Positions 56,223 to 63,798 of a stretch of 64,000 bases of DNA are shown one piece after another. Source of the stretch: Sideroxydans sp. (GTDB lineage Bacteria > Pseudomonadota > Gammaproteobacteria > Burkholderiales > Gallionellaceae). The stretch spans positions 45,794-109,793 of the forward strand of contig JAGXGC010000007.1 of NCBI GenBank assembly GCA_024636935.1. Direction: 5' to 3'. The notes beneath the pieces are model-generated. The model was not told the origin of the DNA. It ran no database searches and saw nothing but the letters and a program-made list of their open reading frames with translations. Position 1 is the stretch's first letter. Every line of letters starts with the position of its first letter. The position numbers and the translations under genes were made by a program.

Positions 56223-56681
56223 ATGGAATCGCAATTCGTTGCCGAGGTTCGCCAGTCTGCCGAGGAGTCCTTTGCCTCGGGCCTGTATTGCGCGGAGAGC
56301 GTTGTGCTCGCGCTGGCCAAGGCGCAGGGCGTCGAGTCCGACCTGTTACCCAGGGTCGCCACCGCATTTTGCAGCGGCATGGCGCGCACCTGCGGAACCT
56401 GCGGCGCGCTCACCGGTGCAGTCATGGGCGTCAGTCTCGCCCTTGGGCGTTCCGAATCCAGTCAGCCCGTGCAGCCGGCATACACGGCGACCGAACGCCT
56501 CATCCGGGAGTTCGAACAGGAGTTCGGTGCGCGCGACTGTCATGCGCTGCTGGGCTGCGATCTCGGTACCCCGGAAGGCCAGGCCGCATTTCGCGAAAAC
56601 CGGCTGGGCGAGCGCTGCGCCAGGTACACGGGCACGGCCGCAGAGATTGCGGCCCGCCTCATCGCCGAGTCAGGTCGCTAA
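56223..56681 (+). CDS. C_GCAxxG_C_C family protein
   Basis: This 152-residue protein belongs to the C_GCAxxG_C_C family of putative redox/metal-binding proteins. The cysteine pattern is visible: FCSGMARTCGTCGALTGAVMG, then CHALLGCDL and a late cysteine in GERCARYTG. An AAGGAGCCATAG ribosome-binding site precedes the ATG. Members often sit near redox enzymes. The biochemical role is not established. It is followed by a Crp/Fnr regulator. Confidence 0.82.
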   Translation: MESQFVAEVRQSAEESFASGLYCAESVVLALAKAQGVESDLLPRVATAFCSGMARTCGTCGALTGAVMGVSLALGRSESSQPVQPAYTATERLIREFEQEFGARDCHALLGCDLGTPEGQAAFRENRLGERCARYTGTAAEIAARLIAESGR

Positions 56682-56729
56682 GGAAATGGGCGAAGTGGCG
56701 CTTTCCGGTTTCATGTCAGGCGGCTGGCG

Positions 56730-57407
56730 ATGAGCGGCGCAAAGTCCATGAACGAACTGCGGACGCTGGGCGTCTTTCGCGAACTGTCCGCCACTGGTCA
56801 GCAGATGCTCGAATGCGGCATGCAGCTCAACCGCTTCGACGAGCTGAAGACCATCATCAACAAGGGCAACAGCGTGGCTGGTGCCTATGTCGTGGTGCGC
56901 GGCCGGCTGCGCGTCTACTCGATCTCACCGGGCGGCAACGAGGCCACGTTGTACTTCATCAATCCGGGCGAGGTCTGCATCCTCGCGCTGAACTGCATCT
57001 TCAACAACCTGCAATACCCGGCCTGGGTGCAGGCCGAGCCGGACACCTGCGTCGGCGTGATTCCATCGCTGACTTACCGCACGCTGTTCCAGACCGAACC
57101 CTCCATCCAGAACCTCACCGTGCATGCGCTCTCGGTGCTGGTATTCAGGCTGATGGAAGAGCTGGAAGAAGTGCATGCGCTCAACCTGAACGAGCGTCTG
57201 GCCAAGTTCATCCTGATGCGCTCGGAAGCCGACGGCCAGTTGCGCATGACGCAAAGCGAACTGGCCGCGCACCTTGGCACCACGCGCGAAGTGGTCGCCA
57301 AGCTGCTGCGCCGGATGGTGGCCGACAGGCTGATCCAGACCGGGCGCGGCACGATCCGGGTCGCACGGCGTGAGGTGTTGGCGCGCTTGCTGGATGCGGC
57401 GGGATGA
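56730..57407 (+). CDS. Crp/Fnr-family transcriptional regulator
   Basis: This 225-residue regulator has an N-terminal cyclic-nucleotide-type beta barrel (GNSVAGAYVVVRGRLRVYSISPGGNEATLYFINPGEVC) and a C-terminal winged helix (MTQSELAAHLGTTREVVAKLLRRMVADRLI). The cysteines (LECGM, EVCILALNCIF, DTCVG) are not arranged as in Fnr, so an iron-sulfur cluster is not predicted. It probably controls the adjacent peroxidase/cupin cluster, which is inferred from position. Confidence 0.88.
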   Translation: MSGAKSMNELRTLGVFRELSATGQQMLECGMQLNRFDELKTIINKGNSVAGAYVVVRGRLRVYSISPGGNEATLYFINPGEVCILALNCIFNNLQYPAWVQAEPDTCVGVIPSLTYRTLFQTEPSIQNLTVHALSVLVFRLMEELEEVHALNLNERLAKFILMRSEADGQLRMTQSELAAHLGTTREVVAKLLRRMVADRLIQTGRGTIRVARREVLARLLDAAG

Positions 57408-57484
57408 TCGGCTCTGCCGGGTCGTCATGCGTAAAGTTTCCGCATTCCGGCCGACCAACGCACACTATCCACAAGGAGACGACC

Positions 57485-57715
57485 ATGAATACGATACCCA
57501 AACTGATGTTGCTGCTGACCCTGCTGTGCCCGCTGTTCGCCCACGCCGTTGGCGAGCCTTACGCGCAAAACAAACTGGATGCGCTGAGCCAGACCAGCAA
57601 ACCGATGCTGGTGTTCACCATGCTGGGTTCTAGCATGGCGGTCAATCGGGAACGTGCCCAAAACGGTGTGCCCCTTACTTATACGGTTGGGGCGGAAATA
57701 AAGGAAAGAGCATGA
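57485..57715 (+). pseudogene. Truncated thioredoxin-like exported protein
   Basis: From the ATG at 57485, after AAGGAGACGACC, the product starts with a signal peptide (MNTIPKLMLLLTLLCPLFAHA) and continues GEPYAQNKLDALSQTSKPMLVF, the usual opening of a thioredoxin-fold protein. The expected WCxxC active site never appears. After VFT the sequence switches to unrelated residues (NRERAQNGVPLTYTVGAEI) and stops. It looks like the 5' end of a thioredoxin-family gene joined to foreign DNA, at the left edge of the cassette-like region. Confidence 0.6.
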
Positions 57716-58032
57716 AATACTTCTATGGTGCCTTATGCATTTTAGGTGCGTTGCTACCCTACGGGATGCTTGTTTCGTGGGTTATAGAGAACGGGATCAA
57801 CATCAGTCTCTTGATAGCAGAAGCCACGTCAACGCGCATAGGCGCATTTGCTTGGCTAGATGTGCTCGTTTCAGGGGTGGTTTTGATAGCGTTTATTCTG
57901 GCGGAAGGAACGTGAATAAGGATGAAAAAGCTTTGGTTGCCGATCTTGGGAACCTGCGCTATTGGAGTGTCATTTGGGTTGCCGCTCTTTTTGCTACAGC
58001 GGGAGCTGCACCTTGAGCGAAATAAGCCCTGA
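57712..58032 (+). pseudogene. DUF2834-type membrane protein interrupted by an in-frame TGA
   Basis: The first 67 codons (MKYFYGALCILGALLPYGML...VVLIAFILAEGT) match the start of a DUF2834 small membrane protein. A TGA at 57913-57915 interrupts it, and the same frame then continues IRMKKLWLPILGTCAIGVSFGLPLFLLQREL to a stop at 58030-58032, which is exactly how the family normally ends. A single nonsense change (for example CGA to TGA) explains this. Without readthrough the third membrane helix is lost. Confidence 0.7.
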
Positions 58033-58180
58033 CACGGCGCTCCATTCGCGCAAATGAACTTAGTCGCTTGGCGTTATCACATGGCAGTTGTGATCTGTTG
58101 CATAAATAAAAATTTCAATCGGTGTTGGCACGGTGTTTGGTAATTAAGTCGGGTTTATCATTAATTTTATGGAGCTAATA

Positions 58181-58666
58181 ATGACTATTAACGGCATTGG
58201 GAATAATTTTCGTTTTCCACAAAACACAGCGGCAAAAAACACACTTGTAGGCGGCAATGAATTGCCACCTACAACAAGCACTGTTAATGCTGCATCGCCT
58301 CAATTCAATTTCAAGATTACCGATATCTCGGCCAACACGCTTGCTAGTGTTGGCAACGAGTTATATTCGAAAGGTCAGATTAACGCTGAGACACATCTGA
58401 TGATGACGCTTCCCAGATTAGGGAGCGCAGCGATGCACCTAGGTGGACTTCCATCCGATACTCGCGTTTTAGGTGGACATATAGAAGACCCAACGAAAAA
58501 TATCGATATGCTTCAGTACGCTAAAGACAAACTCAACTACATTGAAATGGTGAATGAGAAATATCCTCTTCAAAAGGTCGACACCAAGCCTTGGGAGCAA
58601 TTTATTAGCACGCTAGAGCAACTTGATGGGAAAGAAATCTCGCATGGGATTGATTTAACGGCGTGA
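58181..58666 (+). CDS. Hypothetical cassette-type protein
   Basis: I do not recognise this 161-residue protein. From the ATG at 58181 (GGAG nine bases upstream) it begins MTINGIGNNFRFPQNTAAKN, has a low-complexity N-terminal part (PPTTSTVNAASPQFNFKITDISANTLASVG) and a helical C-terminal part. An attC-like site follows about 50 bp after its stop, so it is probably a gene cassette. The N-terminal style resembles the protein at 60.6 kb, suggesting a shared export or assembly signal, which is an inference. Confidence 0.5.
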   Translation: MTINGIGNNFRFPQNTAAKNTLVGGNELPPTTSTVNAASPQFNFKITDISANTLASVGNELYSKGQINAETHLMMTLPRLGSAAMHLGGLPSDTRVLGGHIEDPTKNIDMLQYAKDKLNYIEMVNEKYPLQKVDTKPWEQFISTLEQLDGKEISHGIDLTA

Positions 58667-58718
58667 CCCCTTGTCCGGTTCTTGCAAGACAATCCGCCAG
58701 TTTGACGAATGCTGTTTG

Positions 58719-58784
58719 TGTCCAACACCGCATTCGAGCGGGACGTGCCCAAGGCGGCGCGCCCCTCAATTTGAACGCTGGGCA
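58719..58784 (+). repeat. attC-like recombination site 1
   Basis: TGTCCAACACCGCATTCGAG at the left and CAATTTGAACGCTGGGCAC at the right bracket a GC-rich hairpin (CGGGACGTGCC / GGCGGCGCGCCCC). The left core GTCCAAC fits RYYYAAC exactly. The right core GCTGGGC differs from GTTRRRY at one base. The length (66 bp) and the ATTC-gAG / TTGAACG inner boxes are typical of integron attC sites. Confidence 0.7.
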
Positions 58785-58797
58785 CAGGGGAATAGTG

Positions 58798-59370
58798 ATG
58801 CTAAGAAAGGCTTTGTTATCGGTTGCGCTATTTTCTGTTGCGGCATTTGCAAATGCATCTGAATGTACTCTCAATCTCAACGCTCAAGCGCCGATTACAG
58901 TTGTCGGCTCATTCAGCAATATGCGATATACCGAGGAACATGCCTATGGTTACATTGTTAATTTGTGGCGTTCAGAAGATTGTCTTTTTGGTCTATTTCT
59001 TTCATCCTACGGCATCTCTGGAGATACCCCGACAGGCCTAATTGAAAACTTAAAGTACGATGAAAAGACTGGCGCTATTTCATTTAATGCTCGCCTCACT
59101 ATGGGTAAAGTCGCACCCGATCCAGTTAAAGAAGTATATGAGCCTGCAACGGATACGTACGGTTTCACTGGTGTTATGAAAAAGAAATCATTGCGTGGCG
59201 CTGTGTTGCACGAGTTAAGGAATTTCCCAGCCGCCAAACCGCTTACACCTGAAAACGTGGTTCTGAAGTTATCGCAAGAAGAATCAAGCGGACTACAGTA
59301 TTTGGAAACATACTCGCAGTGGGAGTTTGAAGCGAAAGAAATACTTAAGCGTAGGGGCCACAAATGGTAG
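58798..59370 (+). CDS. Exported hypothetical cassette protein
   Basis: This 190-residue secreted protein has no recognised family. From the ATG at 58798 it has a signal peptide (MLRKALLSVALFSVAAFANA-SE) and a mixed, mostly hydrophilic mature part. The ORF-track start at 58663 would run through attC site 1 and is rejected. The gene lies exactly between two attC-like sites (14 bp after site 1, 13 bp before site 2), the arrangement of a mobile gene cassette. Confidence 0.62.
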   Translation: MLRKALLSVALFSVAAFANASECTLNLNAQAPITVVGSFSNMRYTEEHAYGYIVNLWRSEDCLFGLFLSSYGISGDTPTGLIENLKYDEKTGAISFNARLTMGKVAPDPVKEVYEPATDTYGFTGVMKKKSLRGAVLHELRNFPAAKPLTPENVVLKLSQEESSGLQYLETYSQWEFEAKEILKRRGHKW

Positions 59371-59382
59371 CTTTCATATCCA

Positions 59383-59448
59383 TGCCAAACCCCGCATTCA
59401 AGAGGGACTCGTCCAGAGGCGGGCGAGTCCATTTTTCACGTTGGGCAA
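59383..59448 (+). repeat. attC-like recombination site 2
   Basis: TGCCAAACCCCGCATTCAAG and TTTTTCACGTTGGGCAAC bracket a hairpin with a perfect GGACTCG/CGAGTCC stem. The right core GTTGGGC fits GTTRRRY. The left core GCCAAAC has one mismatch to RYYYAAC. The length is 66 bp, the same as site 1. Confidence 0.72.
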
Positions 59449-59462
59449 CAAAAGGAGCGTAA

Positions 59463-59777
59463 ATGGTTTCAGCCGCGCAAACACCACAACCGCCGTACTT
59501 CGCCGTCATCTTTACATCCGTCCGCACCGACGGTGACAACGACTACGGTGAAACGGCGAGGCAAATGTTGGAGCTTGCCGCCGAACAACCGGGCTTTCTT
59601 GGCTTCGAGAGTGCAAGACAAGAAATCGGAATCTCCGTTTCATATTGGGCGAGCCAGGAAGCAATAACGGCCTGGAAGGAAAACATCATTCATCGCCACG
59701 CTCAGAGCCGGGCAAAGGACTGGTATCGGACATTTCGTGTCCGGGTCTGCCGTGTCGAGCGCGAGTATGGTTTCTGA
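59463..59777 (+). CDS. Antibiotic biosynthesis monooxygenase (ABM) domain protein
   Basis: This 104-residue ferredoxin-like ABM-domain protein is like many small proteins that act on quinones or haem or simply bind small ligands. Characteristic segments are YFAVIFTSVRTDGDNDYGE, ELAAEQPGFLGFESARQ and ISVSYWASQEAITAWKENIIHRHAQ. The AAAGGAGCGTAA just before the ATG lies directly after attC site 2, as in a cassette. The substrate is unknown. Confidence 0.82.
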   Translation: MVSAAQTPQPPYFAVIFTSVRTDGDNDYGETARQMLELAAEQPGFLGFESARQEIGISVSYWASQEAITAWKENIIHRHAQSRAKDWYRTFRVRVCRVEREYGF

Positions 59778-59828
59778 CAGTGGCGCGTCTCTCAAATTTA
59801 CGTCAGGCGTCAAATTTATGGAGTCCGA

Positions 59829-60569
59829 ATGAAACTCAGCGATAACACGGTTCTTGTAACCGGTGGCGGGTCGGGTATCGGTCTTGCGCTAGCAAGGGCA
59901 TTTGCCCTGCATGGCAGCGCAGTCATTGTGTGTGGACGTGATTCAAACAAGTTGATGGCGGCACAGAAAGAGAATCCCGCCATTGTTGCGTTTTCCTGCG
60001 ATATCGCAGACGACAAAGAGCAGCAACGGCTTGTCGAGCATATTACGCAGCAATACCCGAACCTGAATGTGCTGATAAACAACGCCGGGATTCAACACAA
60101 TTATGATTTCTCGGATTCCGATGACCATACGCGCCGTATCGATGAGGAGGTTTCCATAAACTTAGTGGCCCATCTGAAACTAATTGATCGGTTCTTACCG
60201 TTACTCACAAAACGACCCAGCGCGGCGATTGTGAACGTTACATCTGCCTTGGCCTTGGTTCCAAAGCAAAGTGCCCCCGTTTACTGCGCAACAAAGGCCG
60301 CTATGCACAATTTCACGAAGGCCTTGCGGTACCAGCTCGAAGATACATCGGTAAAGGTCTTCGAGATTATTCCCGCCTTGGTGGACACGGAAATGACCAA
60401 GGGCAGGGGTAAGGGTAAGGGCAAGATCACCCCCGAAGCATTGACGGCTGAGGCCTTACGAGGGATCGCATCTGATAGGTACGAAATACGGATTGGAAAA
60501 ACCAAGGTGCTGTTTGCGTTGAACAGATTCCTGCCGGCAGTAGCAGAAAGAATTATTCGGAATGGATAA
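59829..60569 (+). CDS. SDR-family oxidoreductase
   Basis: This short-chain dehydrogenase of the DltE-like group has the cofactor motif VTGGGSGIGLALARAF, NNAGIQH and the catalytic YCATK (YxxxK). It is a complete 246-residue protein. A weak ribosome-binding site (TATGGAGTCCGA) precedes the ATG. It lies 51 bp after the ABM gene without an intervening attC and overlaps the next ORF by 8 bp if the upstream start of that ORF is used. The substrate is unknown. Confidence 0.85.
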   Translation: MKLSDNTVLVTGGGSGIGLALARAFALHGSAVIVCGRDSNKLMAAQKENPAIVAFSCDIADDKEQQRLVEHITQQYPNLNVLINNAGIQHNYDFSDSDDHTRRIDEEVSINLVAHLKLIDRFLPLLTKRPSAAIVNVTSALALVPKQSAPVYCATKAAMHNFTKALRYQLEDTSVKVFEIIPALVDTEMTKGRGKGKGKITPEALTAEALRGIASDRYEIRIGKTKVLFALNRFLPAVAERIIRNG

Positions 60570-60612
60570 TATGCCCAATAACGCCATCAACTCGAACGAA
60601 TGGGGACATGCC

Positions 60613-61131
60613 ATGATTATTCAAGCCCCTTCATCAGCCAATTCCTCAGCTAGCGCAATTTCACAATCGCTAACGTCCCGGCAAACCTCATCCTCCCCGT
60701 CGGCAAATTCTGCCGACACCGTCACTATTTCACAGGCTGCGCGCCAAGCGCTTTCGTCCTCTGAGAGCAGCGGCCCCCATACTGCCGCATATCCGCTCGA
60801 ATACTATTCGGTACCGAAATGGCAAGCCGATCTAATGCCAGTGGTGCTGTCCGGAAGACTCGGCGGGGTAGAAGGTGTGTATGAGAGAGGCGGAAGCCTC
60901 GTAGGAGGAGAATATGACTCTGAACTCGCTGAGTACGGCAAACTTTTTGATAGCCATCTCAAGGCGATATTGCAGGACAAAAACATCGCCACAACGCCCG
61001 AATTTCATCAGGCAATGATCGTGGACAAAGAAAGTAGTGAGAATATCCGCCTCCTGATGAAAGAAAGCATTGCCGGTGACAATCGGATGACCGAGCTAAT
61101 GAAGGCACTGGGGATTTCTCTCTCCGACTGA
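60613..61131 (+). CDS. Hypothetical cassette-type protein
   Basis: I do not recognise this protein. From the ATG at 60613 it begins MIIQAPSSANSSASAISQSL and is Ser-rich for 60 residues, including SADTVTISQAARQALSS, a short pattern common to exported or flagellar-associated proteins of these bacteria. A helical part follows to residue 172. The ORF-track start at 60562 overlaps the SDR gene and is possible (189 residues). An attC-like site follows at 61197. Confidence 0.5.
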   Translation: MIIQAPSSANSSASAISQSLTSRQTSSSPSANSADTVTISQAARQALSSSESSGPHTAAYPLEYYSVPKWQADLMPVVLSGRLGGVEGVYERGGSLVGGEYDSELAEYGKLFDSHLKAILQDKNIATTPEFHQAMIVDKESSENIRLLMKESIAGDNRMTELMKALGISLSD

Positions 61132-61196
61132 TCTGGCCATATTTCTCACAAGGAATAAACGATCAAGCTATATGTCTTGTAAATCTGCGAGGCTCA

Positions 61197-61262
61197 CCCC
61201 CTCATTCCACCGGACCTGCGCGAAAAGCCGCGCAGGCCGGTGAATTCGAACGTTGAGGGGCT
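61197..61262 (+). repeat. attC-like recombination site 3 (degenerate)
   Basis: CCCCCTCATT on the left and ATTCGAACGTTGAGGGG on the right bracket an imperfect hairpin with a perfect CCTGCGCG/CGCGCAGG stem and a GAAAAG-type loop. The right side fits an attC R box (GTTGAGG, one mismatch), and the outer arms pair CCCCTCA with TTGAGGGG. A plain hairpin is possible, but there is no T-run. Confidence 0.55.
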
Positions 61263-61287
61263 TTAGCTCACCCGCTGCAACTTTCTT

Positions 61288-61701
61288 ATGTTGAGGACTA
61301 CGATGGATGATGATCAATTACTGCACTATTCGAATAAGCTCGCTTACGAGATAGATTCATGGGACTTGAAGGTTGCACTTGAGAATGGAGAAAACGTCAT
61401 CGTCATTGATGCGCGCTCGTCCCAGGCATTCACTGCCGGGCACATTCCCGGCGCAATATCTCTTCCCCACCGTACCATGAGCGAAACAACGACGGTTGCC
61501 TTGGACCGAAATGCTCTCGTAGTCACGTACTGTGATGGAATCGGCTGCAATGCTTCGACCAAGGGCGCATTGAACATGACAAAACTGGGTTTCCGTGTCA
61601 AAGAACTGATCGGAGGACTCGATTGGTGGAAACGCGATGGTCATCCCACAGAGAACAACGTTCCCGCCACTCAAAGCAGTACCGTCTGTGGCTGTAACTG
61701 A
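61288..61701 (+). CDS. Rhodanese-like domain protein
   Basis: This single-domain rhodanese (sulfurtransferase family) has 137 residues. It contains VIVIDARSSQAFTAGHIPGAISLPH and the active-site loop YCDGIGCNAST, in which the first Cys is the persulfide-forming position. The usual GGLxWW end is present as IGGLDWWKRDGHP. A second start at 61303 (MDDDQLLHY) is possible. It lies immediately after attC site 3. The end (VPATQSSTVCGCN) adds two cysteines. The physiological sulfur donor is unknown. Confidence 0.82.
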   Translation: MLRTTMDDDQLLHYSNKLAYEIDSWDLKVALENGENVIVIDARSSQAFTAGHIPGAISLPHRTMSETTTVALDRNALVVTYCDGIGCNASTKGALNMTKLGFRVKELIGGLDWWKRDGHPTENNVPATQSSTVCGCN

Positions 61702-62228
61702 TTCCGCTCCCAACACAACATTCCCGCAAACGCTGCGCGATATGAACCGCACTCAACCGCTGGCAATCATCGAGAGTCACTGCATCCAGGGCGGGAAAGT
61801 GGAGGCCGAGGTTCAAATTGTTGGAGAAGAATAGCCGGCGAAGGGCAGCTTGGAATATTGCATAGCGGACATAAGTTGCTATTCATACAAACGTCGGCCA
61901 TGGTTAAGGGTTGTCGGATGTCAGCCCCCACGCGCTGCACGAACGAATGCAGCTGCCCGTTCTGGGCTGACGTCGGACAACCGCTCCAAGGAGGAAACCG
62001 CGAGGGGTGCCGCCGCACTCAGACCAGCGCGCGGCTATGGGGATTTGATGGGGGGCGACCCGCCTGGTTACTATGGCTGATCGGCGAGCGTAATACTTCA
62101 ATCAAGTCGTCCATGGCCAAGGACGCGACAGTCATTCCTTGCTCACCATCTTAGTGGAGATTCAATCTCTCCTGCACCTCGGCAAACGGACTTGCTGTAA
62201 CTAAAATTGCCTAACCACGCTCGAATGA
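61702..62228. other. Non-coding stretch with a structured element
   Basis: No gene is supported; the overlapping ORFs lack family features and ribosome-binding sites. It contains AGCGGACATA (61864-61873) and the 17-bp inverted repeat at 61911-61980. It separates the rhodanese gene from a small downstream ORF. Confidence 0.5.
61911..61980. repeat. Imperfect 17-bp inverted repeat with inner hairpin
   Basis: TTGTCGGATGTCAGCCC (61911-61927) and GGGCTGACGTCGGACAA (61964-61980) match at 15 of 17 positions as an inverted repeat. Inside, GCTGCA (61934-61939) and TGCAGC (61948-61953) form a second stem. The 70-bp element could fold as a cruciform or be a small mobile palindromic element. No T-run follows. 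Confidence 0.55.
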
Positions 62229-62266
62229 CATTCCTGATAATTCTTATTATCAGGAATGACACTTTT
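62229..62266 (+). terminator. Perfect 13-bp hairpin followed by a T-run
   Basis: CATTCCTGATAAT and ATTATCAGGAATG form a perfect 13-bp stem with a TCTT loop, followed four bases later by TTTTT. The stem is AT-rich for a terminator, so a bidirectional terminator or a protein-binding palindrome are both possible. Confidence 0.5.
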
Positions 62267-62392
62267 TGCGGATAAAGCGGCAGGTAAAGAAAGCCTCCAC
62301 CCCAAACTGTGCAATACCCCTGCAAATACAGGCATCTGCAATGCAGTGTTCTGAAATACAATCTGCGCATCACTCAACACTGCGTGGCAACC

Positions 62393-62626
62393 ATGAAAGA
62401 AAAACAAGATGTATTGGATGGCTTGATGCGGCCAGAGCGACTAGCAAACGTCATTGGACAGTCCCCAAAGTACATCAGGGAGGATATTGCCGTCCTGTTG
62501 GAGGGGGAGCAGATTCCCGGGTCGTTTGGCGATTTGATTAAGCGCTCGGTCGAAATGACCACGGCCCACAAGGAATTCGAGGGGACGAACGTAGTGTCAA
62601 TATTTGGAAAAGGTGTTGTTCGCTAA
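62393..62626 (+). CDS. Small hypothetical protein
   Basis: I do not recognise this 77-residue ORF, starting MKEKQDVLDGLMRPERLANV. It contains VIGQSPKYIREDIAVLLEGE, which could be a short helix-turn-helix-like stretch. The ribosome-binding site is weak. It is separated from the upstream hairpin by 127 bp and may be a remnant. Confidence 0.4.
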   Translation: MKEKQDVLDGLMRPERLANVIGQSPKYIREDIAVLLEGEQIPGSFGDLIKRSVEMTTAHKEFEGTNVVSIFGKGVVR

Positions 62627-62834
62627 AGCACCGTGCCCCAGCGCCGTACTGCCTGTCTCTTCCTCGGCCAAAGGAAACATCGGTTATTTACTAAAATGAT
62701 TGTCCGCACAGGCTAAATGGATGTCCGCTTCACGCTCAACAGCGGCCGTTCAAAACTACGTGTTCGATGCTGATCGACCGTCTCTTGCTAACCCATAGCA
62801 GTCGTTGCTGAAAACAATTGTGATGCTGCCCCCT
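62627..62834. other. Non-coding stretch with GTCCGC boxes
   Basis: No gene is seen. ATGTCCGCTT (62721-62730) is the inverse of the AAGCGGACA box present elsewhere, and TGTCCGCACA occurs 20 bp before it. Confidence 0.35.
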
Positions 62835-62906
62835 TTAGCTGGCGACATCACGATTGGAAATGTAAGCAGCGCCAGCCATCAATGCATATTCAATTGTTGT
62901 TGTCAT
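62835..62906 (-). pseudogene. Truncated ORF downstream of the lipoprotein gene
   Basis: A 23-codon ORF begins MTTTIEYALMAGAAYISNR after an excellent GGAAGG ribosome-binding site and stops at TAA. The first 19 residues look like the start of longer proteins (an IEYALMAGAAY-type N-terminus seen in lipase- or calcium-binding-like proteins of related bacteria, from memory). It is probably the surviving 5' end of a deleted gene that was in operon with the lipoprotein gene 47 bp upstream. Confidence 0.4.
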
Positions 62907-62952
62907 GATGTATTCCTTCCGATTATTTGGGCATAACGACGGATTTGTTGAT

Positions 62953-63651
62953 TTACTGCTTGTCTGTTGCTGGTTTTATTGGAATCGGTGCTTTGAAACT
63001 TCGGTATTGCTGCGAATTGAAATCAGGGCAAGCCACCACCGAATCCGCAGTTCTCACCGGCTCCCTCAGGATGGTTTTGTATTCCGGCGTGCTGATGGGG
63101 CGGTTCTGCGCATCCACTTGACCTGCGGTATAAAAAGACCTCAACAAGCTTGAAGCAGGCCTGCCGACAATCACATTGGCCGATGTGTCAATAAGCACCT
63201 GCGGCAATTCGTCCAGGGTGATGCGCTTCCACTGCTTGTCCTCGTACTTGAACAAGACCTGCGGCGGATTGGGTCTGCCCCATTTATTGTAGGAGATGCA
63301 ACCCGCCGGGTAGGTGGCGAGATAGGGCACGCCGCTGACGACATCGAAACGGAAGTGGTTGAGGCTGTTCGGCTCTGGCACTGAATCGCGGAAGTCGTTT
63401 TTCCAGACGACGCTTTTGTTGTCCGGCAGGTTGAAGGTGACGGTTTCATTCAACGGCGTACGTTCAGAGCTGTCCAGATAGGCAAATCCACCAAGGTTGT
63501 AATTACGCTCTGACATAATCACCTTCCCGTCATGCAGCTTCACTTCTTCCTTCCACCGCATCGACGATGAACATGCGCTGATGGTGGAACCAAGCAGCAA
63601 GACCAATCCCAGCTTCGCTAGACGCTTCATAATTTCGTTTTGCTTGCTCAT
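62953..63651 (-). CDS. Hypothetical lipoprotein
   Basis: This is a 232-residue secreted lipoprotein of unknown function. From the ATG at 63651, preceded by GGAAGGACTTGGT, it has a signal peptide with a lipobox (LLLGSTISAC) and a mature part rich in mixed strands (KLHDGKVIMSERNYNLGGFAYLD). The start in the ORF track (63720) precedes the signal peptide and is rejected. Motif site D lies about 110 bp upstream in matching orientation. Confidence 0.7.
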   Translation of the reverse strand: MSKQNEIMKRLAKLGLVLLLGSTISACSSSMRWKEEVKLHDGKVIMSERNYNLGGFAYLDSSERTPLNETVTFNLPDNKSVVWKNDFRDSVPEPNSLNHFRFDVVSGVPYLATYPAGCISYNKWGRPNPPQVLFKYEDKQWKRITLDELPQVLIDTSANVIVGRPASSLLRSFYTAGQVDAQNRPISTPEYKTILREPVRTADSVVACPDFNSQQYRSFKAPIPIKPATDKQ

Positions 63652-63761
63652 ACCAAGTCCTTCCAAGTAGTCGTATCCGCAACGATGCTGTTGGGTTGAT
63701 CTGGGAGTTGGGGCTACCAAACTTGTTGATATCGAAACCTATCTCGCCATTGCAGTGGGGT

Positions 63762-63798
63762 CAATATGCCATTTGGCCTATATCCGGCCTATATATCC
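63762..63798 (-). promoter_or_regulatory. Dyad-like intergenic motif, site D, upstream of the lipoprotein gene
   Basis: Read on the minus strand: ATATATAGGCC, then GG-ATATAGGCC-AAAT-GGCATATTG, nearly identical to site A including both ATATAGGCC boxes. It points towards the lipoprotein gene, 111 bp from its ATG. Confidence 0.6.

Noticed and set aside
54915-56234. 439-codon minus-strand ORF
   Set aside because: Antisense to the di-haem peroxidase and cupin genes, Arg/His-rich shadow composition.
57657-57693. attC-like inverted boxes GCCCAAAAC / CGGTTGGGGC
   Set aside because: The interval is only about 38 bp with no clear central hairpin, shorter than usual attC sites, so it is not called.
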